The notes beneath the pieces were generated by a model. The model had not been told where the DNA came from. It worked only from the letters and a program-made list of their open reading frames with translations, and did no database searches. The translations under genes and the position numbers were made by a program. 64,000 nucleotides of DNA from Roseateles_E cavernae (GTDB taxonomy: Bacteria > Pseudomonadota > Gammaproteobacteria > Burkholderiales > Burkholderiaceae_C). Location: contig NZ_JBDPLH010000002.1 in the NCBI RefSeq assembly GCF_040187885.1, forward strand, positions 496,001 through 560,000. Reading direction: 5' to 3'. Below are positions 1 through 11,049 of this stretch, one piece after another. Position 1 is the stretch's first letter. Each line of letters begins with the position of its first letter.

Positions 1-2
1 CT

Positions 3-1160
3 TCGGTCGAGTACATCATGCGTGATGTGCCCTGGGGCTGGCTGATCCGCTATATGCACTCGACCGGTGCCTCGGCCTTCTTCGTCGTGGTCTATCTGCA
101 CATGTTCCGCGGCCTGATCTACGGTTCCTACCGCAAGCCGCGCGAGCTGGTCTGGATCTTCGGTTGCGGCATCTTCCTGTGCCTGATGGGCGAGGCCTTC
201 ATGGGCTATCTGCTGCCCTGGGGCCAGATGTCCTACTGGGGCGCACAGGTGATCGTGAACCTGTTTGCCGCCGTGCCCTTCGTCGGTGAAGACCTGGCCC
301 TGCTGATCCGCGGCGACTTCGTCGTCAGCGACGCGACGCTGAACCGCTTCTTCAGCTTCCACGTCATCGCGATCCCGCTGGTGTTGCTGGGCCTGGTGGT
401 GGCGCACATCATCGCGCTGCACGAGGTCGGTTCGAACAACCCGGACGGCGTCGAGATCAAGGCCAAGAAGGATGCGTCGGGCAAGCCGCTGGACGGCATC
501 GCCTTCCATCCCTACTACACGGTGCACGACATCTTCGGCGTCGGCCTGTTCCTGATGGTGTTCACCGCCATCATCTTCTTTGCCCCGGAGATGGGCGGCT
601 ATTTCCTGGAGTACAACAACTTCATCCCGGCCGACCCGCTGAAGACACCGGCGCACATCGCCCCGGTCTGGTACTTCACGCCCTATTACTCGATGCTGCG
701 CGCCACCACCGACCCGATGGTCAATGTGCTGGTGGGTCTGGTCGGCGCGGCGGTGGTGCTGGCCTGGCTGAAGAGCGGTTTCTCGACCAAGGGCAAGATT
801 GCCGCCACCGTGGTGGCCCTGGTCGCGATGGCCTTGCTGAAGACCTTCGACGCCAAGTTCTGGGGTGTGGTCGTGATGGGCGGCGCGGTCGTGATCCTGT
901 TCTTCCTGCCCTGGCTGGATCACAGCCCGGTCAAGTCGATCCGCTATCGCCCCGACTGGCACAAGTATGTGTACGCCGTGTTTGTCGTGTTCTTCCTGGT
1001 GCTGGGCTATCTGGGCATCAAGCCGCCCAGCGATATCGGCACCCTGATCGCGCAGATCGGCACGCTGTTCTATTTCGGCTTCTTCCTGCTGATGCCCTGG
1101 TGGAGCAAGCTGGGCACGCCCAAGCCCGTGCCTGACCGTGTGACCTTCCACGCCCACTGA
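3..1160 (+). CDS. petB: cytochrome b of the bc1 complex (5' truncated by window edge)
   Basis: Membrane subunit of ubiquinol:cytochrome c oxidoreductase; it carries hemes bL and bH and the quinone sites. The frame is open to the window edge (codons from base 3), and the family's N-terminal helix is missing, so the gene starts upstream. The visible 385 residues include both histidine pairs for the hemes (RYMHSTGAS and VYLHMFRG; FSFHVIAIP and VVAHIIALHE). The Qo motif reads PVWY, in IAPVWYFTPYYS, instead of PEWY; that variant is known from beta- and gamma-proteobacteria. Many hydrophobic helices follow. petC begins 17 bases downstream, so the two belong to one operon, with the Rieske gene expected just outside the window. 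Confidence 0.97.
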   Translation, partial: SVEYIMRDVPWGWLIRYMHSTGASAFFVVVYLHMFRGLIYGSYRKPRELVWIFGCGIFLCLMGEAFMGYLLPWGQMSYWGAQVIVNLFAAVPFVGEDLALLIRGDFVVSDATLNRFFSFHVIAIPLVLLGLVVAHIIALHEVGSNNPDGVEIKAKKDASGKPLDGIAFHPYYTVHDIFGVGLFLMVFTAIIFFAPEMGGYFLEYNNFIPADPLKTPAHIAPVWYFTPYYSMLRATTDPMVNVLVGLVGAAVVLAWLKSGFSTKGKIAATVVALVAMALLKTFDAKFWGVVVMGGAVVILFFLPWLDHSPVKSIRYRPDWHKYVYAVFVVFFLVLGYLGIKPPSDIGTLIAQIGTLFYFGFFLLMPWWSKLGTPKPVPDRVTFHAH

Positions 1161-1177
1161 GCATCGGAGTTCCAAGA

Positions 1178-1960
1178 ATGAAAAAATTCATTGCTACGCT
1201 GCTGACCTCGCTGGCGCTGAGCGCCGGGCTGGTGTCGGGCGCTTCGGCCGCCGGCGGCGGCATCGAGTGGGACAAGTTCCCCAAGGAGAAGATGACGGAC
1301 ATGGCCGCGCTGCAAAACGGCGCCAAGCTCTTCGTCAACTACTGCCTGAACTGCCACTCGGCCGCCTTCATGCGCTACAACCGCCTGGCCGATATCGGCC
1401 TGAGCGAAGCGCAGATCAAGAGCAATCTGATGTTCGCCAGCGACAAGGTCGGCGACACGATGAAGATCTCGCTGGACCCCAAGCAGGCCAAGGACTTCTT
1501 CGGTGCCACGCCGCCGGACCTGACCGTGATCGCGCGCTCGCGTGCGGCTGCCGGCCAGGGTTCGGGTGCGGACTATCTGTACACCTATCTGCGCACCTAC
1601 TACCGCGACGACACCAAGGCCACCGGCTGGAACAATATGGCCTTCCCGAGTGTGGCCATGCCGCATGTGCTGTGGGAGCTGCAGGGCCAGCGCGCCGCCA
1701 AGTTCGCTGACGAACCCGATCCGCACGACGCCAGCAAGACCGTCCATGTGTTCAAGGGCTATGAGCAGCTGACCCCGGGCAAGCTGAACCCCCAGCAGTT
1801 CGACGAGGCGATGGCCGATCTGGTCGCCTATCTGCAGTGGATGGGCGAGCCGGCTCAGGCCCAGCGCTTCCGCCTGGGTGTGCTGGTGCTGTTGTTCCTC
1901 AGCGTGTTCACGCTGTTCGCCTGGCGTCTGAACGCGTCTTACTGGAAAGACGTGAAGTAG
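1178..1960 (+). CDS. petC: cytochrome c1
   Basis: Heme c subunit of the bc1 complex; it passes electrons from the Rieske protein to soluble cytochrome c in the periplasm. The 260-residue protein has a signal peptide at about 1-25 (MKKFIATLLTS...ASAA), a heme attachment motif CLNCH at 56-60, and VAMPH, which probably contains the axial methionine. A C-terminal anchor helix lies at about 225-246 (RLGVLVLLFLSVFTLFAW), followed by a short basic tail. It is 17 bases after petB. A GC-rich hairpin downstream suggests the operon ends before sspA. Confidence 0.97.
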   Translation: MKKFIATLLTSLALSAGLVSGASAAGGGIEWDKFPKEKMTDMAALQNGAKLFVNYCLNCHSAAFMRYNRLADIGLSEAQIKSNLMFASDKVGDTMKISLDPKQAKDFFGATPPDLTVIARSRAAAGQGSGADYLYTYLRTYYRDDTKATGWNNMAFPSVAMPHVLWELQGQRAAKFADEPDPHDASKTVHVFKGYEQLTPGKLNPQQFDEAMADLVAYLQWMGEPAQAQRFRLGVLVLLFLSVFTLFAWRLNASYWKDVK

Positions 1961-1996
1961 GCCTTGCGGGCCCGGCTTGACCGGGCCTGAGTTGAC

Positions 1997-2036
1997 CGCA
2001 GTGGGGCGCCTCGGCCTCCACTGCGTTTGCATTTTG
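1997..2036 (+). terminator. probable rho-independent terminator after petC
   Basis: Inverted repeat CGCAGTGG (1997-2004) / CCACTGCG (2018-2025) with a 13-base loop, followed by the T-rich stretch TTTGCATTTTG. A second hairpin, GGCCCGG / CCGGGCC (1969-1987), sits just upstream without a T-run. Confidence 0.55.
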
Positions 2037-2098
2037 TGCGGTGCTCGTCCAGCATGAGCCCGTGAATCACCCACCGACCTTCTCGGGAGCCTGCCGCC

Positions 2099-2716
2099 AT
2101 GATGGTGCTTTATTCTGGAACTACCTGCCCTTATTCGCACCGCTGCCGCTTCGTGCTGTTCGAGAAGGGCATGGACTTTGAAATCCGTGATGTGGACTTG
2201 TTTGCCAAGCCCGAAGACATCGCGCTGATGAACCCCTACAACGAGGTGCCCATCCTCGTCGAGCGCGACCTGATCCTGTATGAGTCGCACATCATCAACG
2301 AGTACATCGACGAGCGCTTCCCGCATCCGCAGCTGATGCCCGGCGACCCGGTGGCCCGCGCCCGCGTGCGCCTGTTCCTGCTCAATTTCGAGAAGGAGCT
2401 GTTCGCTCACGTCAACGTGCTGGAAGGCCGCTCGCAAGCCGTCAAGGCGACCGACAAGCAGCTGGAAAAGGCCCGCGCCCAGATCCGCGACCGCCTGACC
2501 CAGCTCGCGCCCATCTTCCTGAAGAACAAGTACATGCTGGGCGACGACTTCTCGATGCTCGACGTGGCCATCGCGCCGCTGCTGTGGCGCCTGGACTACT
2601 ACGGCATCGACATGTCGAAGAACGCCTTGCCGCTGCTGAAGTACGCCGAGCGCATCTTCTCGCGCCCGGCCTATATCGAGGCGCTGACGCCGTCCGAGAA
2701 GGTGATGCGCAAGTAA
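2099..2716 (+). CDS. sspA: stringent starvation protein A (GST-fold)
   Basis: GST-fold protein that binds RNA polymerase and affects transcription under starvation and acid stress in the enterobacterial model. The 205 residues show an N-terminal thioredoxin-like domain (LYSGTTCPYSHRCR at about 4-17, NEVPILVERD, then LYESHIINEYIDE) and an all-helical C-terminal domain (about 85-200). It lies downstream of petBC and directly upstream of sspB, the standard order in betaproteobacteria. The ORF opens with two adjacent ATG codons; the first is used here. Confidence 0.93.
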   Translation: MMVLYSGTTCPYSHRCRFVLFEKGMDFEIRDVDLFAKPEDIALMNPYNEVPILVERDLILYESHIINEYIDERFPHPQLMPGDPVARARVRLFLLNFEKELFAHVNVLEGRSQAVKATDKQLEKARAQIRDRLTQLAPIFLKNKYMLGDDFSMLDVAIAPLLWRLDYYGIDMSKNALPLLKYAERIFSRPAYIEALTPSEKVMRK

Positions 2717-2727
2717 ACTGCGACCCC

Positions 2728-3297
2728 ATGGATCAAAGTTCCGATGGCGGCGCGACCGCCAGCACCTCGACCCGGCCGTACCTGATACGGGCCCTGCACG
2801 ACTGGTGCACCGACAACGGCTTCACGCCCTATATCGCGGTGCATGTGGATCGTTTCGTGCAGGTTCCGAACGAGTACGTCAGCAATAACGAAATCGTGCT
2901 GAACGTCGGTTTCGACGCGACCAGCGGGCTGGAACTCGGCAACGAGTTCATCCAGTTCAAGGCCCGCTTCGGCGGCGTGGCGCGCGAGATCGTTGTGCCG
3001 GTCGATCATGTGGTGGCGATCTATGCGCGCGAGAACGGCCAGGGCATGGCTTTTCCCGCGCCCAGCGCCGATGCGCCGAGTGCGCCTTTGAGCCTGGCGG
3101 GCAGCACCTCGCCGGTGGCCGCAGCAGTGCCAAGCCCGCCGGTGCGACCGCCCGCGCGTGGCCTGCGCCTGGCACCCGGTCCGGCCGAACCGCAGGACCA
3201 GCCCAAGGCAGCCGACCCGGTCACCGAGCCCGGTCCGGATGATTCCGGCGGTCCGGCCGCCGGTGGCGGTCGCCCGGCGCTCAAGCGCGTCAAATAG
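2728..3297 (+). CDS. sspB: ClpXP protease specificity-enhancing factor SspB
   Basis: Adaptor that tethers ssrA-tagged proteins to ClpXP. The start MDQSSDGG is chosen because it lies 11 bases after the sspA stop and precedes the conserved core directly; the frame is open further upstream but overlaps sspA. Residues about 15-110 form the substrate-binding fold (RPYLIRALHDWCTDNGFTPY, then VPVDHVVAIYARENGQGMAF). The remaining 80 residues are a Pro/Ala/Gly-rich, presumably disordered tail. In E. coli SspB such a tail ends in a ClpX-binding motif; here the end is basic (LKRVK), which is compatible with that role. Total 189 residues. Confidence 0.92.
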   Translation: MDQSSDGGATASTSTRPYLIRALHDWCTDNGFTPYIAVHVDRFVQVPNEYVSNNEIVLNVGFDATSGLELGNEFIQFKARFGGVAREIVVPVDHVVAIYARENGQGMAFPAPSADAPSAPLSLAGSTSPVAAAVPSPPVRPPARGLRLAPGPAEPQDQPKAADPVTEPGPDDSGGPAAGGGRPALKRVK

Positions 3298-3333
3298 TTG
3301 CCGGGGGCCGGGGTGCGGCTGGTTTTTTGCCCC

Positions 3334-3339
3334 TACAAT
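3334..3339 (+). promoter_or_regulatory. candidate -10 box for tRNA-Thr
   Basis: TACAAT, 21 bases upstream of the mature tRNA 5' end. No clear -35 box lies at 17 bases. The same CCCTACAAT context occurs upstream of argJ (8175-8183), which adds a little weight. Confidence 0.4.
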
Positions 3340-3360
3340 GCGCCCTCGCATCAAGCCCGT

Positions 3361-3436
3361 GCCGGCTTAGCTCAGTTGGTAGAGCAACCGCCTTGTAAGC
3401 GGTAGGTCATCAGTTCGAATCCGATAGCCGGCACCA
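3361..3436 (+). tRNA. tRNA-Thr(UGU)
   Basis: Complete 76-base cloverleaf. The acceptor stem pairs GCCGGCT with AGCCGGC. The D arm contains AGCTCAGTTGGTAGAGC, the anticodon stem is ACCGC/GCGGT with loop CTTGTAA (anticodon TGT at 3394-3396), and the T arm contains GTTCGAATC. CCA is encoded in the DNA. It reads ACA threonine codons. It sits between sspB and the convergent DciA-like gene with no sign of an integrated element. Confidence 0.97.
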
Positions 3437-3460
3437 TTCTTCCCGCGCCCAACACCGTCC

Positions 3461-3826
3461 TCAGCCGGGCTGCATCACCTTGATGCGCAGCTTGGCGGCG
3501 GGGATGCCTTGTTCGGCCAGCAGCTCCAGCAGCCGCGGCTGCAGCTGCCTCAGCTTGGCCGCCACGGCGGCATTCGAGGCCAGCAGCGTCCACCCCTCCT
3601 CATCGATAGGCCCCGGCTTCACGAAGCGCGTCAGTGCGCCCGGCAGCGCGACGCTGACGATGGCCATGCGCCGGTTCGATTCCTGCAGCAGCAGACCCAG
3701 CCGCGCCAGCCCCGTATGGCCGTTCATCGCCTGCTCGATCGGCATCGGCTCGGGCACCGAAGGGCCGCCGCGCGTGGCGGCGCGGCGCGGGCGATAAGGG
3801 CTCGAAGGGCGCGTCGTCGTGGACAT
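3461..3826 (-). CDS. DUF721 / DciA-like protein
   Basis: Small basic protein of the DUF721 group; DciA, the ancestral bacterial loader of the DnaB helicase, belongs to it. The start MSTTTRPSSPYRPRR is preferred over an upstream in-frame start, which would add 83 low-complexity residues running into the secA leader. The 121 residues comprise a basic, Pro/Arg-rich N-terminus, a helical middle (LARLGLLLQESNRRMAIV) and a C-terminal half ending in KLRQLQPRLLELLAEQG. It is divergent from secA, an arrangement often seen in this group. Helicase loading is a family inference, not something visible here. Confidence 0.75.
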   Translation of the reverse strand: MSTTTRPSSPYRPRRAATRGGPSVPEPMPIEQAMNGHTGLARLGLLLQESNRRMAIVSVALPGALTRFVKPGPIDEEGWTLLASNAAVAAKLRQLQPRLLELLAEQGIPAAKLRIKVMQPG

Positions 3827-3918
3827 GGCCTCAGTGTAGTCCCGCAGCCTGGCCAGCCCGGATGTCGGGGGTGCCGGTGCTAAACTCGGCGGGTTTTTCT
3901 GCAGGTTGAGGCCGGCAC

Positions 3919-3934
3919 CCGGCTTGCAAGCCGG
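3919..3934. promoter_or_regulatory. 16-bp palindrome in the secA leader
   Basis: Perfect palindrome CCGGCTTGCAAGCCGG in the 254-base gap between the divergent DciA-like gene and secA. It lies about 150 bases before the secA start, so it could be an operator or a hairpin in a long 5' leader. A TAAACT hexamer (3880-3885) upstream could be a -10 box. Confidence 0.35.
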
Positions 3935-4080
3935 CGCGACGCCCTCAGCTGTAGAAACCGTCGAACAAGCAAGAACAGAACTCCACGGGCTGATTGCCGC
4001 GCCCGTCGTTGCCCCCGAGCGGGCACGCCAGCGGCTCAGACCTGGTCCGCCTACCTTCAAGTCCAAGACAGACACGCTGC

Positions 4081-6822
<2,742 letters not shown>

Positions 6823-6827
6823 GCGCA

Positions 6828-6848
6828 GCCGACCCGTATCGGGTCGGC
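6828..6848 (+). terminator. possible terminator hairpin after secA
   Basis: GCCGACCC (6828-6835), loop GTATC, GGGTCGGC (6841-6848), seven bases after the secA stop. No T-run follows, so if it terminates it does so weakly or with a factor. Confidence 0.4.
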
Positions 6849-6972
6849 AATTGTGCGGATTTGCGCATTTTCAAGCTCGCCCCCCCGGGCTCGGGGATAG
6901 GGGCTTTAGCCCTGGATAGGTAGAGTGACAGGCATCGAGCGGTAAACGCCTGTCACCGACCTGTCAATCCCT

Positions 6973-7515
6973 ATGAAAATCAAAGCTCTCTGTTCGGCCC
7001 TGCTGCTTGTCGGTACCGTGGGCCTGGCTACGGCGGCGCCGGTGCTGTCCTCGTCGACGGTGGCCCTGGTCGCGGATGCCCATGGTGGCTGGTCGGCGGG
7101 CATCTCCAAGACCCACACCAAGCCGGGCCTGTTCACCGATGTCTATGTGCTCGGTGGCGTCCAGGGCCTGTCCCTGGTCAATGGCCTGCTGCAGACGGCC
7201 GGTGGCCCTGCCGTCAAGGACATCGACTTCATCGACATCTCGATCAACGGCGTGATGCTGGACCTGGAGAAGTTCGTCCAGGGCAATTTCGTCGATTTCC
7301 GCGAGATCGCCAGCCTGCCCGACAGCATGCTGAGCTCGCCCTTCGTGTTGACCATCAATGGCAACGCGGGTCAAGGCCTGCCGAGCACGTCGCGCATCAG
7401 CGCCAGCTACTCCGGCACGATCAATTTCAACGCGGTGCCCGAGCCGACCGGCTATGCCTTGTTCGGTGTGGCCCTGCTGGCCGCCGGCCTGGCCTCGCGC
7501 CGCCGCCCCCGCTGA
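6973..7515 (+). CDS. PEP-CTERM sorting-domain protein
   Basis: Secreted protein of 180 residues with a signal peptide (MKIKALCSALLLVGTVGLATAA). The C-terminal PEP-CTERM tail comprises VPEPTGYALFGVALLAAGLA and then RRRPR: a PEP motif, a transmembrane stretch and a basic end. Such tails are recognised by the exosortase/EpsH system and are linked to exopolysaccharide-associated surface proteins. Between them lies a beta-rich domain containing GLFTDVYVL, close to the FxDxF pattern, and RISASYSGTINF. It is paired with a related gene 33 bases downstream. No exosortase gene lies in the window. The mature function is unknown. Confidence 0.85.
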   Translation: MKIKALCSALLLVGTVGLATAAPVLSSSTVALVADAHGGWSAGISKTHTKPGLFTDVYVLGGVQGLSLVNGLLQTAGGPAVKDIDFIDISINGVMLDLEKFVQGNFVDFREIASLPDSMLSSPFVLTINGNAGQGLPSTSRISASYSGTINFNAVPEPTGYALFGVALLAAGLASRRRPR

Positions 7516-7548
7516 TCGAATCGCAACGAAACGCCACAGGAATCCAGC

Positions 7549-8118
7549 ATGAAAATCAAGAACATCACGATGGCCGTTGCGCTTGGTCTGGCGGCATGGT
7601 CGGCTCAGGCCGCCAATATCGACCACACCATTGATCTGATCGGTGACAGCGAGGTCGGCTGGACCGCAGGCCTCAGTGACCCGTCGGGCACGGCGGTGAA
7701 CCATGCCCTGTCGGGCAGCTTTACCGACACTTTTGTGTTCCATTTCAGCGGCACCGGCATCGTCGACGTCTGGCTGGACACCGTTTCCAGCGCGAATGCG
7801 CTGGCGACCCAGCAAATCGTCTTCACCGGCGCCACGCTGAACGGCATGGCCCTGACCATCGACCCGGAGCGGACCTCGGGCGGCACGGTGTTCCGCACCG
7901 CCGGCCTGTTCCAGCAGCCGCTCAACGGTGATCTGACCCTGGTGGTGAACGGCTATGCCGGCCTGCTGGGCAGCCAGGGCCAGCGGATCTCGGCCAGCTA
8001 TTCCGGCGCCCTCAATGTGATGCCGACCAGCGCCGTGCCCGAACCCGAGAGCTATGCCTTGATGCTGGCCGGTCTGGGTGTCGTGGGCTTGCTGGCCCGG
8101 CGTCGCAAGATCGTCTGA
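7549..8118 (+). CDS. FxDxF family PEP-CTERM protein
   Basis: Second member of the tandem pair, 189 residues. The signal peptide is MKIKNITMAVALGLAAWSAQA, and FTDTF at about 62-66 gives the FxDxF signature followed by VFHFSGTG. Near the end is RISASYSGALNV, almost the same as in the upstream protein, then VPEPESYALMLAGLGVVGLLA and RRRK as the PEP-CTERM sorting tail. The same MKIK start, the shared RISASYSG block and the same length class indicate descent by duplication. It is probably co-transcribed with its neighbour and ended by the strong terminator at 8139. The role is unknown, presumably in the extracellular matrix. Confidence 0.87.
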   Translation: MKIKNITMAVALGLAAWSAQAANIDHTIDLIGDSEVGWTAGLSDPSGTAVNHALSGSFTDTFVFHFSGTGIVDVWLDTVSSANALATQQIVFTGATLNGMALTIDPERTSGGTVFRTAGLFQQPLNGDLTLVVNGYAGLLGSQGQRISASYSGALNVMPTSAVPEPESYALMLAGLGVVGLLARRRKIV

Positions 8119-8138
8119 ACCATCGCATGCCGGCATCA

Positions 8139-8161
8139 GGGCTCCCTCGGGAGCCCTTTTT
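8139..8161 (+). terminator. rho-independent terminator
   Basis: Perfect stem GGGCTCCC / GGGAGCCC with a 2-base loop and TTTTT directly after. It ends the PEP-CTERM gene pair and isolates argJ. Confidence 0.88.
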
Positions 8162-8177
8162 CATGGGCGCAACTCCC

Positions 8178-8183
8178 TACAAT
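8178..8183 (+). promoter_or_regulatory. candidate -10 box for argJ
   Basis: TACAAT in the context CCCTACAAT, 36 bases before the argJ ATG and just after the terminator of the preceding genes. The -35 region would fall in the terminator T-run (TTTTTC), which is a weak match. Confidence 0.4.
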
Positions 8184-8219
8184 CCGCGCCATCCGTCCTT
8201 TCTTGCCCGCGAGACCTTC

Positions 8220-9449
8220 ATGCCCGTCAATCTGAACGCCCCCGACCCTGCCTCCCTCCACCCCGTGCCCGGCGTGCGCCTGGGCGTGACCATGGCGGGT
8301 GTGCGCAAGGCCAATCGCCGCGATCTGAGCGTGATCGCGCTGGACGAGGGGTCGTCGGTGGCCGGCGTGTTCACGAAGAACCGCTTCTGCGCGGCGCCGG
8401 TGCAGATCTGCCGCGAGCATCTGGATGGCGGCCAGGGCGTGCGCGCCATTCTGGTCAACACCGGCAATGCCAATGCCGGTACCGGCGAGGACGGCCTGGC
8501 CCGCGCCCGCTCGACCTGCGCGGCGCTGGCCGGCCTGATGGGCGTGCAAGCCAGCCAGATCCTGCCCTTCTCGACCGGCGTCATCATGGAAACCCTGCCG
8601 GCCGATCGCATCATCGCCGGTCTGCCGGCAGCCCTGGCCGCCTTGCGCGCCGACGCCTGGGACGAGGCCGCCGCCGGCATCATGACCACCGACACCCTGC
8701 CCAAGGCCGCCTCGCGCCAGGTCCAGATCGGCGGGCAGACCGTCACCATCACCGGCATCTCCAAGGGCGCCGGCATGATCCGCCCGAATATGGCCACCAT
8801 GCTGGGCTATGTGGCCACCGATGCCAATATCCAGCCTGAGCTGCTGCAAAGCCTGGTGACCGAGGCGGCCGATGCCAGCTTCAACCGCATCACCATCGAC
8901 GGCGACACCTCGACCAATGACAGCTTCGTGCTGATCGCCACCCACAAGGCTGCTCATGCCCGCATCGAGTCGCTGAACAGCCCCGAGGGTCAGGTCTTGC
9001 GCGCGGCGGTGATCGCGGTCGCGCAACAGCTGGCCCAGGCCATCGTGCGCGACGGCGAGGGCGCGACCAAGTTCATCAGCGTCGTCATCGAGGGCGGCCG
9101 CGACGAGGCCGAATGCAAGCTGGCGGCCTATGCCATCGCTCACTCGCCGCTGGTCAAGACCGCCTTCTTCGCCAGCGACCCGAACCTGGGCCGCATCCTG
9201 GCGGCGGTCGGCTATGCCGGCATCGCCGATCTGGACCAGACCCTGATCGAGATGCATCTGGACGATGTGCATGTGGTCACCAAGGGCGGCCGCCACCCCG
9301 ACTATCGCGAGGAGGACGGCCAGCGCGTGATGAAGCAAAGCGAGATCACGGTGCGCGTGAACCTGCATCGCGGCCCGGCCCAGACCACGGTCTGGACCTG
9401 CGATCTGAGCCACGACTACGTCAGCATCAACGCCGACTACCGCAGCTGA
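8220..9449 (+). CDS. argJ: bifunctional glutamate N-acetyltransferase / amino-acid acetyltransferase ArgJ
   Basis: Transfers the acetyl group from N-acetylornithine to glutamate (recycling), and in bifunctional forms also from acetyl-CoA, in arginine synthesis. 409 residues. The self-cleavage site is in KGAGMIRPNMATMLGY, with Thr193 as predicted nucleophile and first residue of the beta chain. Other conserved blocks are ILVNTGNANAGTG (78-89), FNRITIDGDTSTNDS and FFASDPNLGRILAAVGYAG. The start MPVNLNAPDP is chosen because the upstream in-frame extension overlaps the terminator. A single gene by spacing. Confidence 0.96.
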   Translation: MPVNLNAPDPASLHPVPGVRLGVTMAGVRKANRRDLSVIALDEGSSVAGVFTKNRFCAAPVQICREHLDGGQGVRAILVNTGNANAGTGEDGLARARSTCAALAGLMGVQASQILPFSTGVIMETLPADRIIAGLPAALAALRADAWDEAAAGIMTTDTLPKAASRQVQIGGQTVTITGISKGAGMIRPNMATMLGYVATDANIQPELLQSLVTEAADASFNRITIDGDTSTNDSFVLIATHKAAHARIESLNSPEGQVLRAAVIAVAQQLAQAIVRDGEGATKFISVVIEGGRDEAECKLAAYAIAHSPLVKTAFFASDPNLGRILAAVGYAGIADLDQTLIEMHLDDVHVVTKGGRHPDYREEDGQRVMKQSEITVRVNLHRGPAQTTVWTCDLSHDYVSINADYRS

Positions 9450-9488
9450 GCCGGCGCCGCTGTTCGATTCCCACCGGTCCCTGGCTGT

Positions 9489-10910
9489 TCAGCCGCTGAC
9501 GTTCTTCGTGTGGCGGAAGAAATTTTCCGGATCGTAGCGCTGCTTGAGCGTCGCGAGCCGGTCCAGGTTCGCTCGACCATAGGCCGCTTCGACGCGGTCG
9601 CGGCCCTCCTCCTCGGTCAGGAAGTTGATGTAGGTGCCGCCGGTCGAGAAGGCGCGCGTGGCCTCGAAGCAGTCGCGCGCCCACTGCATATGGACGCCAT
9701 CGTCCTCGGGCTTTTCCCAGGAGCCGGCGATGTTCAGCACATAGGCGGCGTCGCGATTGCCGGCCGGTGAATGCCCGGCGGGCAACTCGTTCAGCGCGCC
9801 CTGGATCTGGAACATCAGCAGGGCCGAGTGCGGCGATGCGATGCGAGCGGCATGCGCCACGGCGACGTCGATGAAGGGGCGGTCGATGCCGGGCAGGTAG
9901 TGCGACTTCCAGTAATAGCGCCTGCCCTTGGGCTGGGTGGCATCGAGCAGGCTCTGCATCTGCACATAGGGGCGGCGCGTCACGATGTCGGCGATCGGCC
10001 GGCCGGTCGCGCGCAGCGGCGCCAGCAGGGCTTCACCGTCCTCGACCCGGCCCGAATGGCAGACGAAGATGGCGACGATCGGCTTGCCGTGCACTTCCTT
10101 CGGCAGCCAGGGCGCTGGCGGCGCGATCCGCAGCACGGCCACGCTGGTCAGCTCGCGCGGTGCCGCAGCGCTGAATGCGCGATAGGCTTCGAGCACCTGC
10201 ACGGCGTCCTCGCCCTGCCAGGCGATGGCACCGCCCAGGATCTCGGGGCCGACCGGATGCAGCCGGTACTCGAAGGATGTGACGATGCCGAAGTTGCCGC
10301 TGCCGCCGCGCAGGGCCCAGAACAGGTCGGCGTGCGCGTCCGCTGAGGCGTGCAGGACCTGGCCATCGGCGGTCACGACCTCCATGGCGACCAGGTTGTC
10401 GCAGGTCCAGCCATGGCGGCGCGTCAGGTAGCCGAAGCCGCCGCCCACGGTCAGGCCCGCGATGCCGGTCGCGGAGACGAAGCCCAGCACGGCCGCAAGC
10501 CCATGCAGCTGCGTCTCGCGGTCGACGTCGGCCAGGGTGCAGCCCGCCTGCGCCAGCGCCGTGCGGCGCAGCGGATCGACCCAGACGCCCCGCAGCAGGG
10601 ACATGTCTATCATCAGACCGCCCTCGCACACCGCCAGGCCGGCGATGTTGTGGCCGCCGCCGCGCACCGAGCTGAGCAGCCCGTGCTGGCGCGCGAAGCG
10701 CACGGCCTGCACCACGTCGGCCGTGCCGGTGCAGCGCGCCACCAGGCCGGGACGCCGGTCGATCATTGCGTTCCAGACCTTGCGGGTCTCCTCGTAGTCA
10801 GGGTCCTCTGCGCTCAGCACCCGGCCCTTGAAGGCCGCCTTGAAGGACTGCAGGGCTTCCGACGGGAGATCCATGGTCCCGCCATCCAATTGCTTGAGCT
10901 TGATTGCCAT
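9489..10910 (-). CDS. FAD-linked oxidoreductase, berberine-bridge-enzyme type
   Basis: 473-residue flavoenzyme with a PCMH-type FAD-binding domain (about 40-220) and a C-terminal BBE segment (YGRANLDRLATLKQRYDPENFF). RGGGHN at 84-89 supplies His87, the usual 8-alpha-histidyl FAD linkage. The loop that holds the second, cysteinyl linkage in bicovalent members reads GFVSATGIAGLTVGGG here and has no Cys, so single covalent attachment is predicted. GGGFGYLTRRHG and LFWALRGGSGNFGIV are further family hallmarks. The start has a good ribosome site (GGGAGG, seven bases away). It is divergent from an HxlR regulator that probably controls it. The substrate is unknown; family members oxidise sugars, alkaloids or polyketides. 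Confidence 0.88.
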   Translation of the reverse strand: MAIKLKQLDGGTMDLPSEALQSFKAAFKGRVLSAEDPDYEETRKVWNAMIDRRPGLVARCTGTADVVQAVRFARQHGLLSSVRGGGHNIAGLAVCEGGLMIDMSLLRGVWVDPLRRTALAQAGCTLADVDRETQLHGLAAVLGFVSATGIAGLTVGGGFGYLTRRHGWTCDNLVAMEVVTADGQVLHASADAHADLFWALRGGSGNFGIVTSFEYRLHPVGPEILGGAIAWQGEDAVQVLEAYRAFSAAAPRELTSVAVLRIAPPAPWLPKEVHGKPIVAIFVCHSGRVEDGEALLAPLRATGRPIADIVTRRPYVQMQSLLDATQPKGRRYYWKSHYLPGIDRPFIDVAVAHAARIASPHSALLMFQIQGALNELPAGHSPAGNRDAAYVLNIAGSWEKPEDDGVHMQWARDCFEATRAFSTGGTYINFLTEEEGRDRVEAAYGRANLDRLATLKQRYDPENFFRHTKNVSG

Positions 10911-11049
10911 TGTTGACCTCCCTGTCGGGTGACGAACGTTCAGCGTGTGCCGGCGGTCGTGGAGCGATCACCTGCATGCACAGCATGCGCATGACATGGC
11001 GCCAAGGCCAGTCCAGAATCTGAAGCGTTTGGGCTTGGAAGGCGAAACC

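Noticed and set aside
10860..10980. A divergent operator for the HxlR regulator
   Set aside because: The region is the likely control site but I found no convincing symmetrical element, so none is listed.
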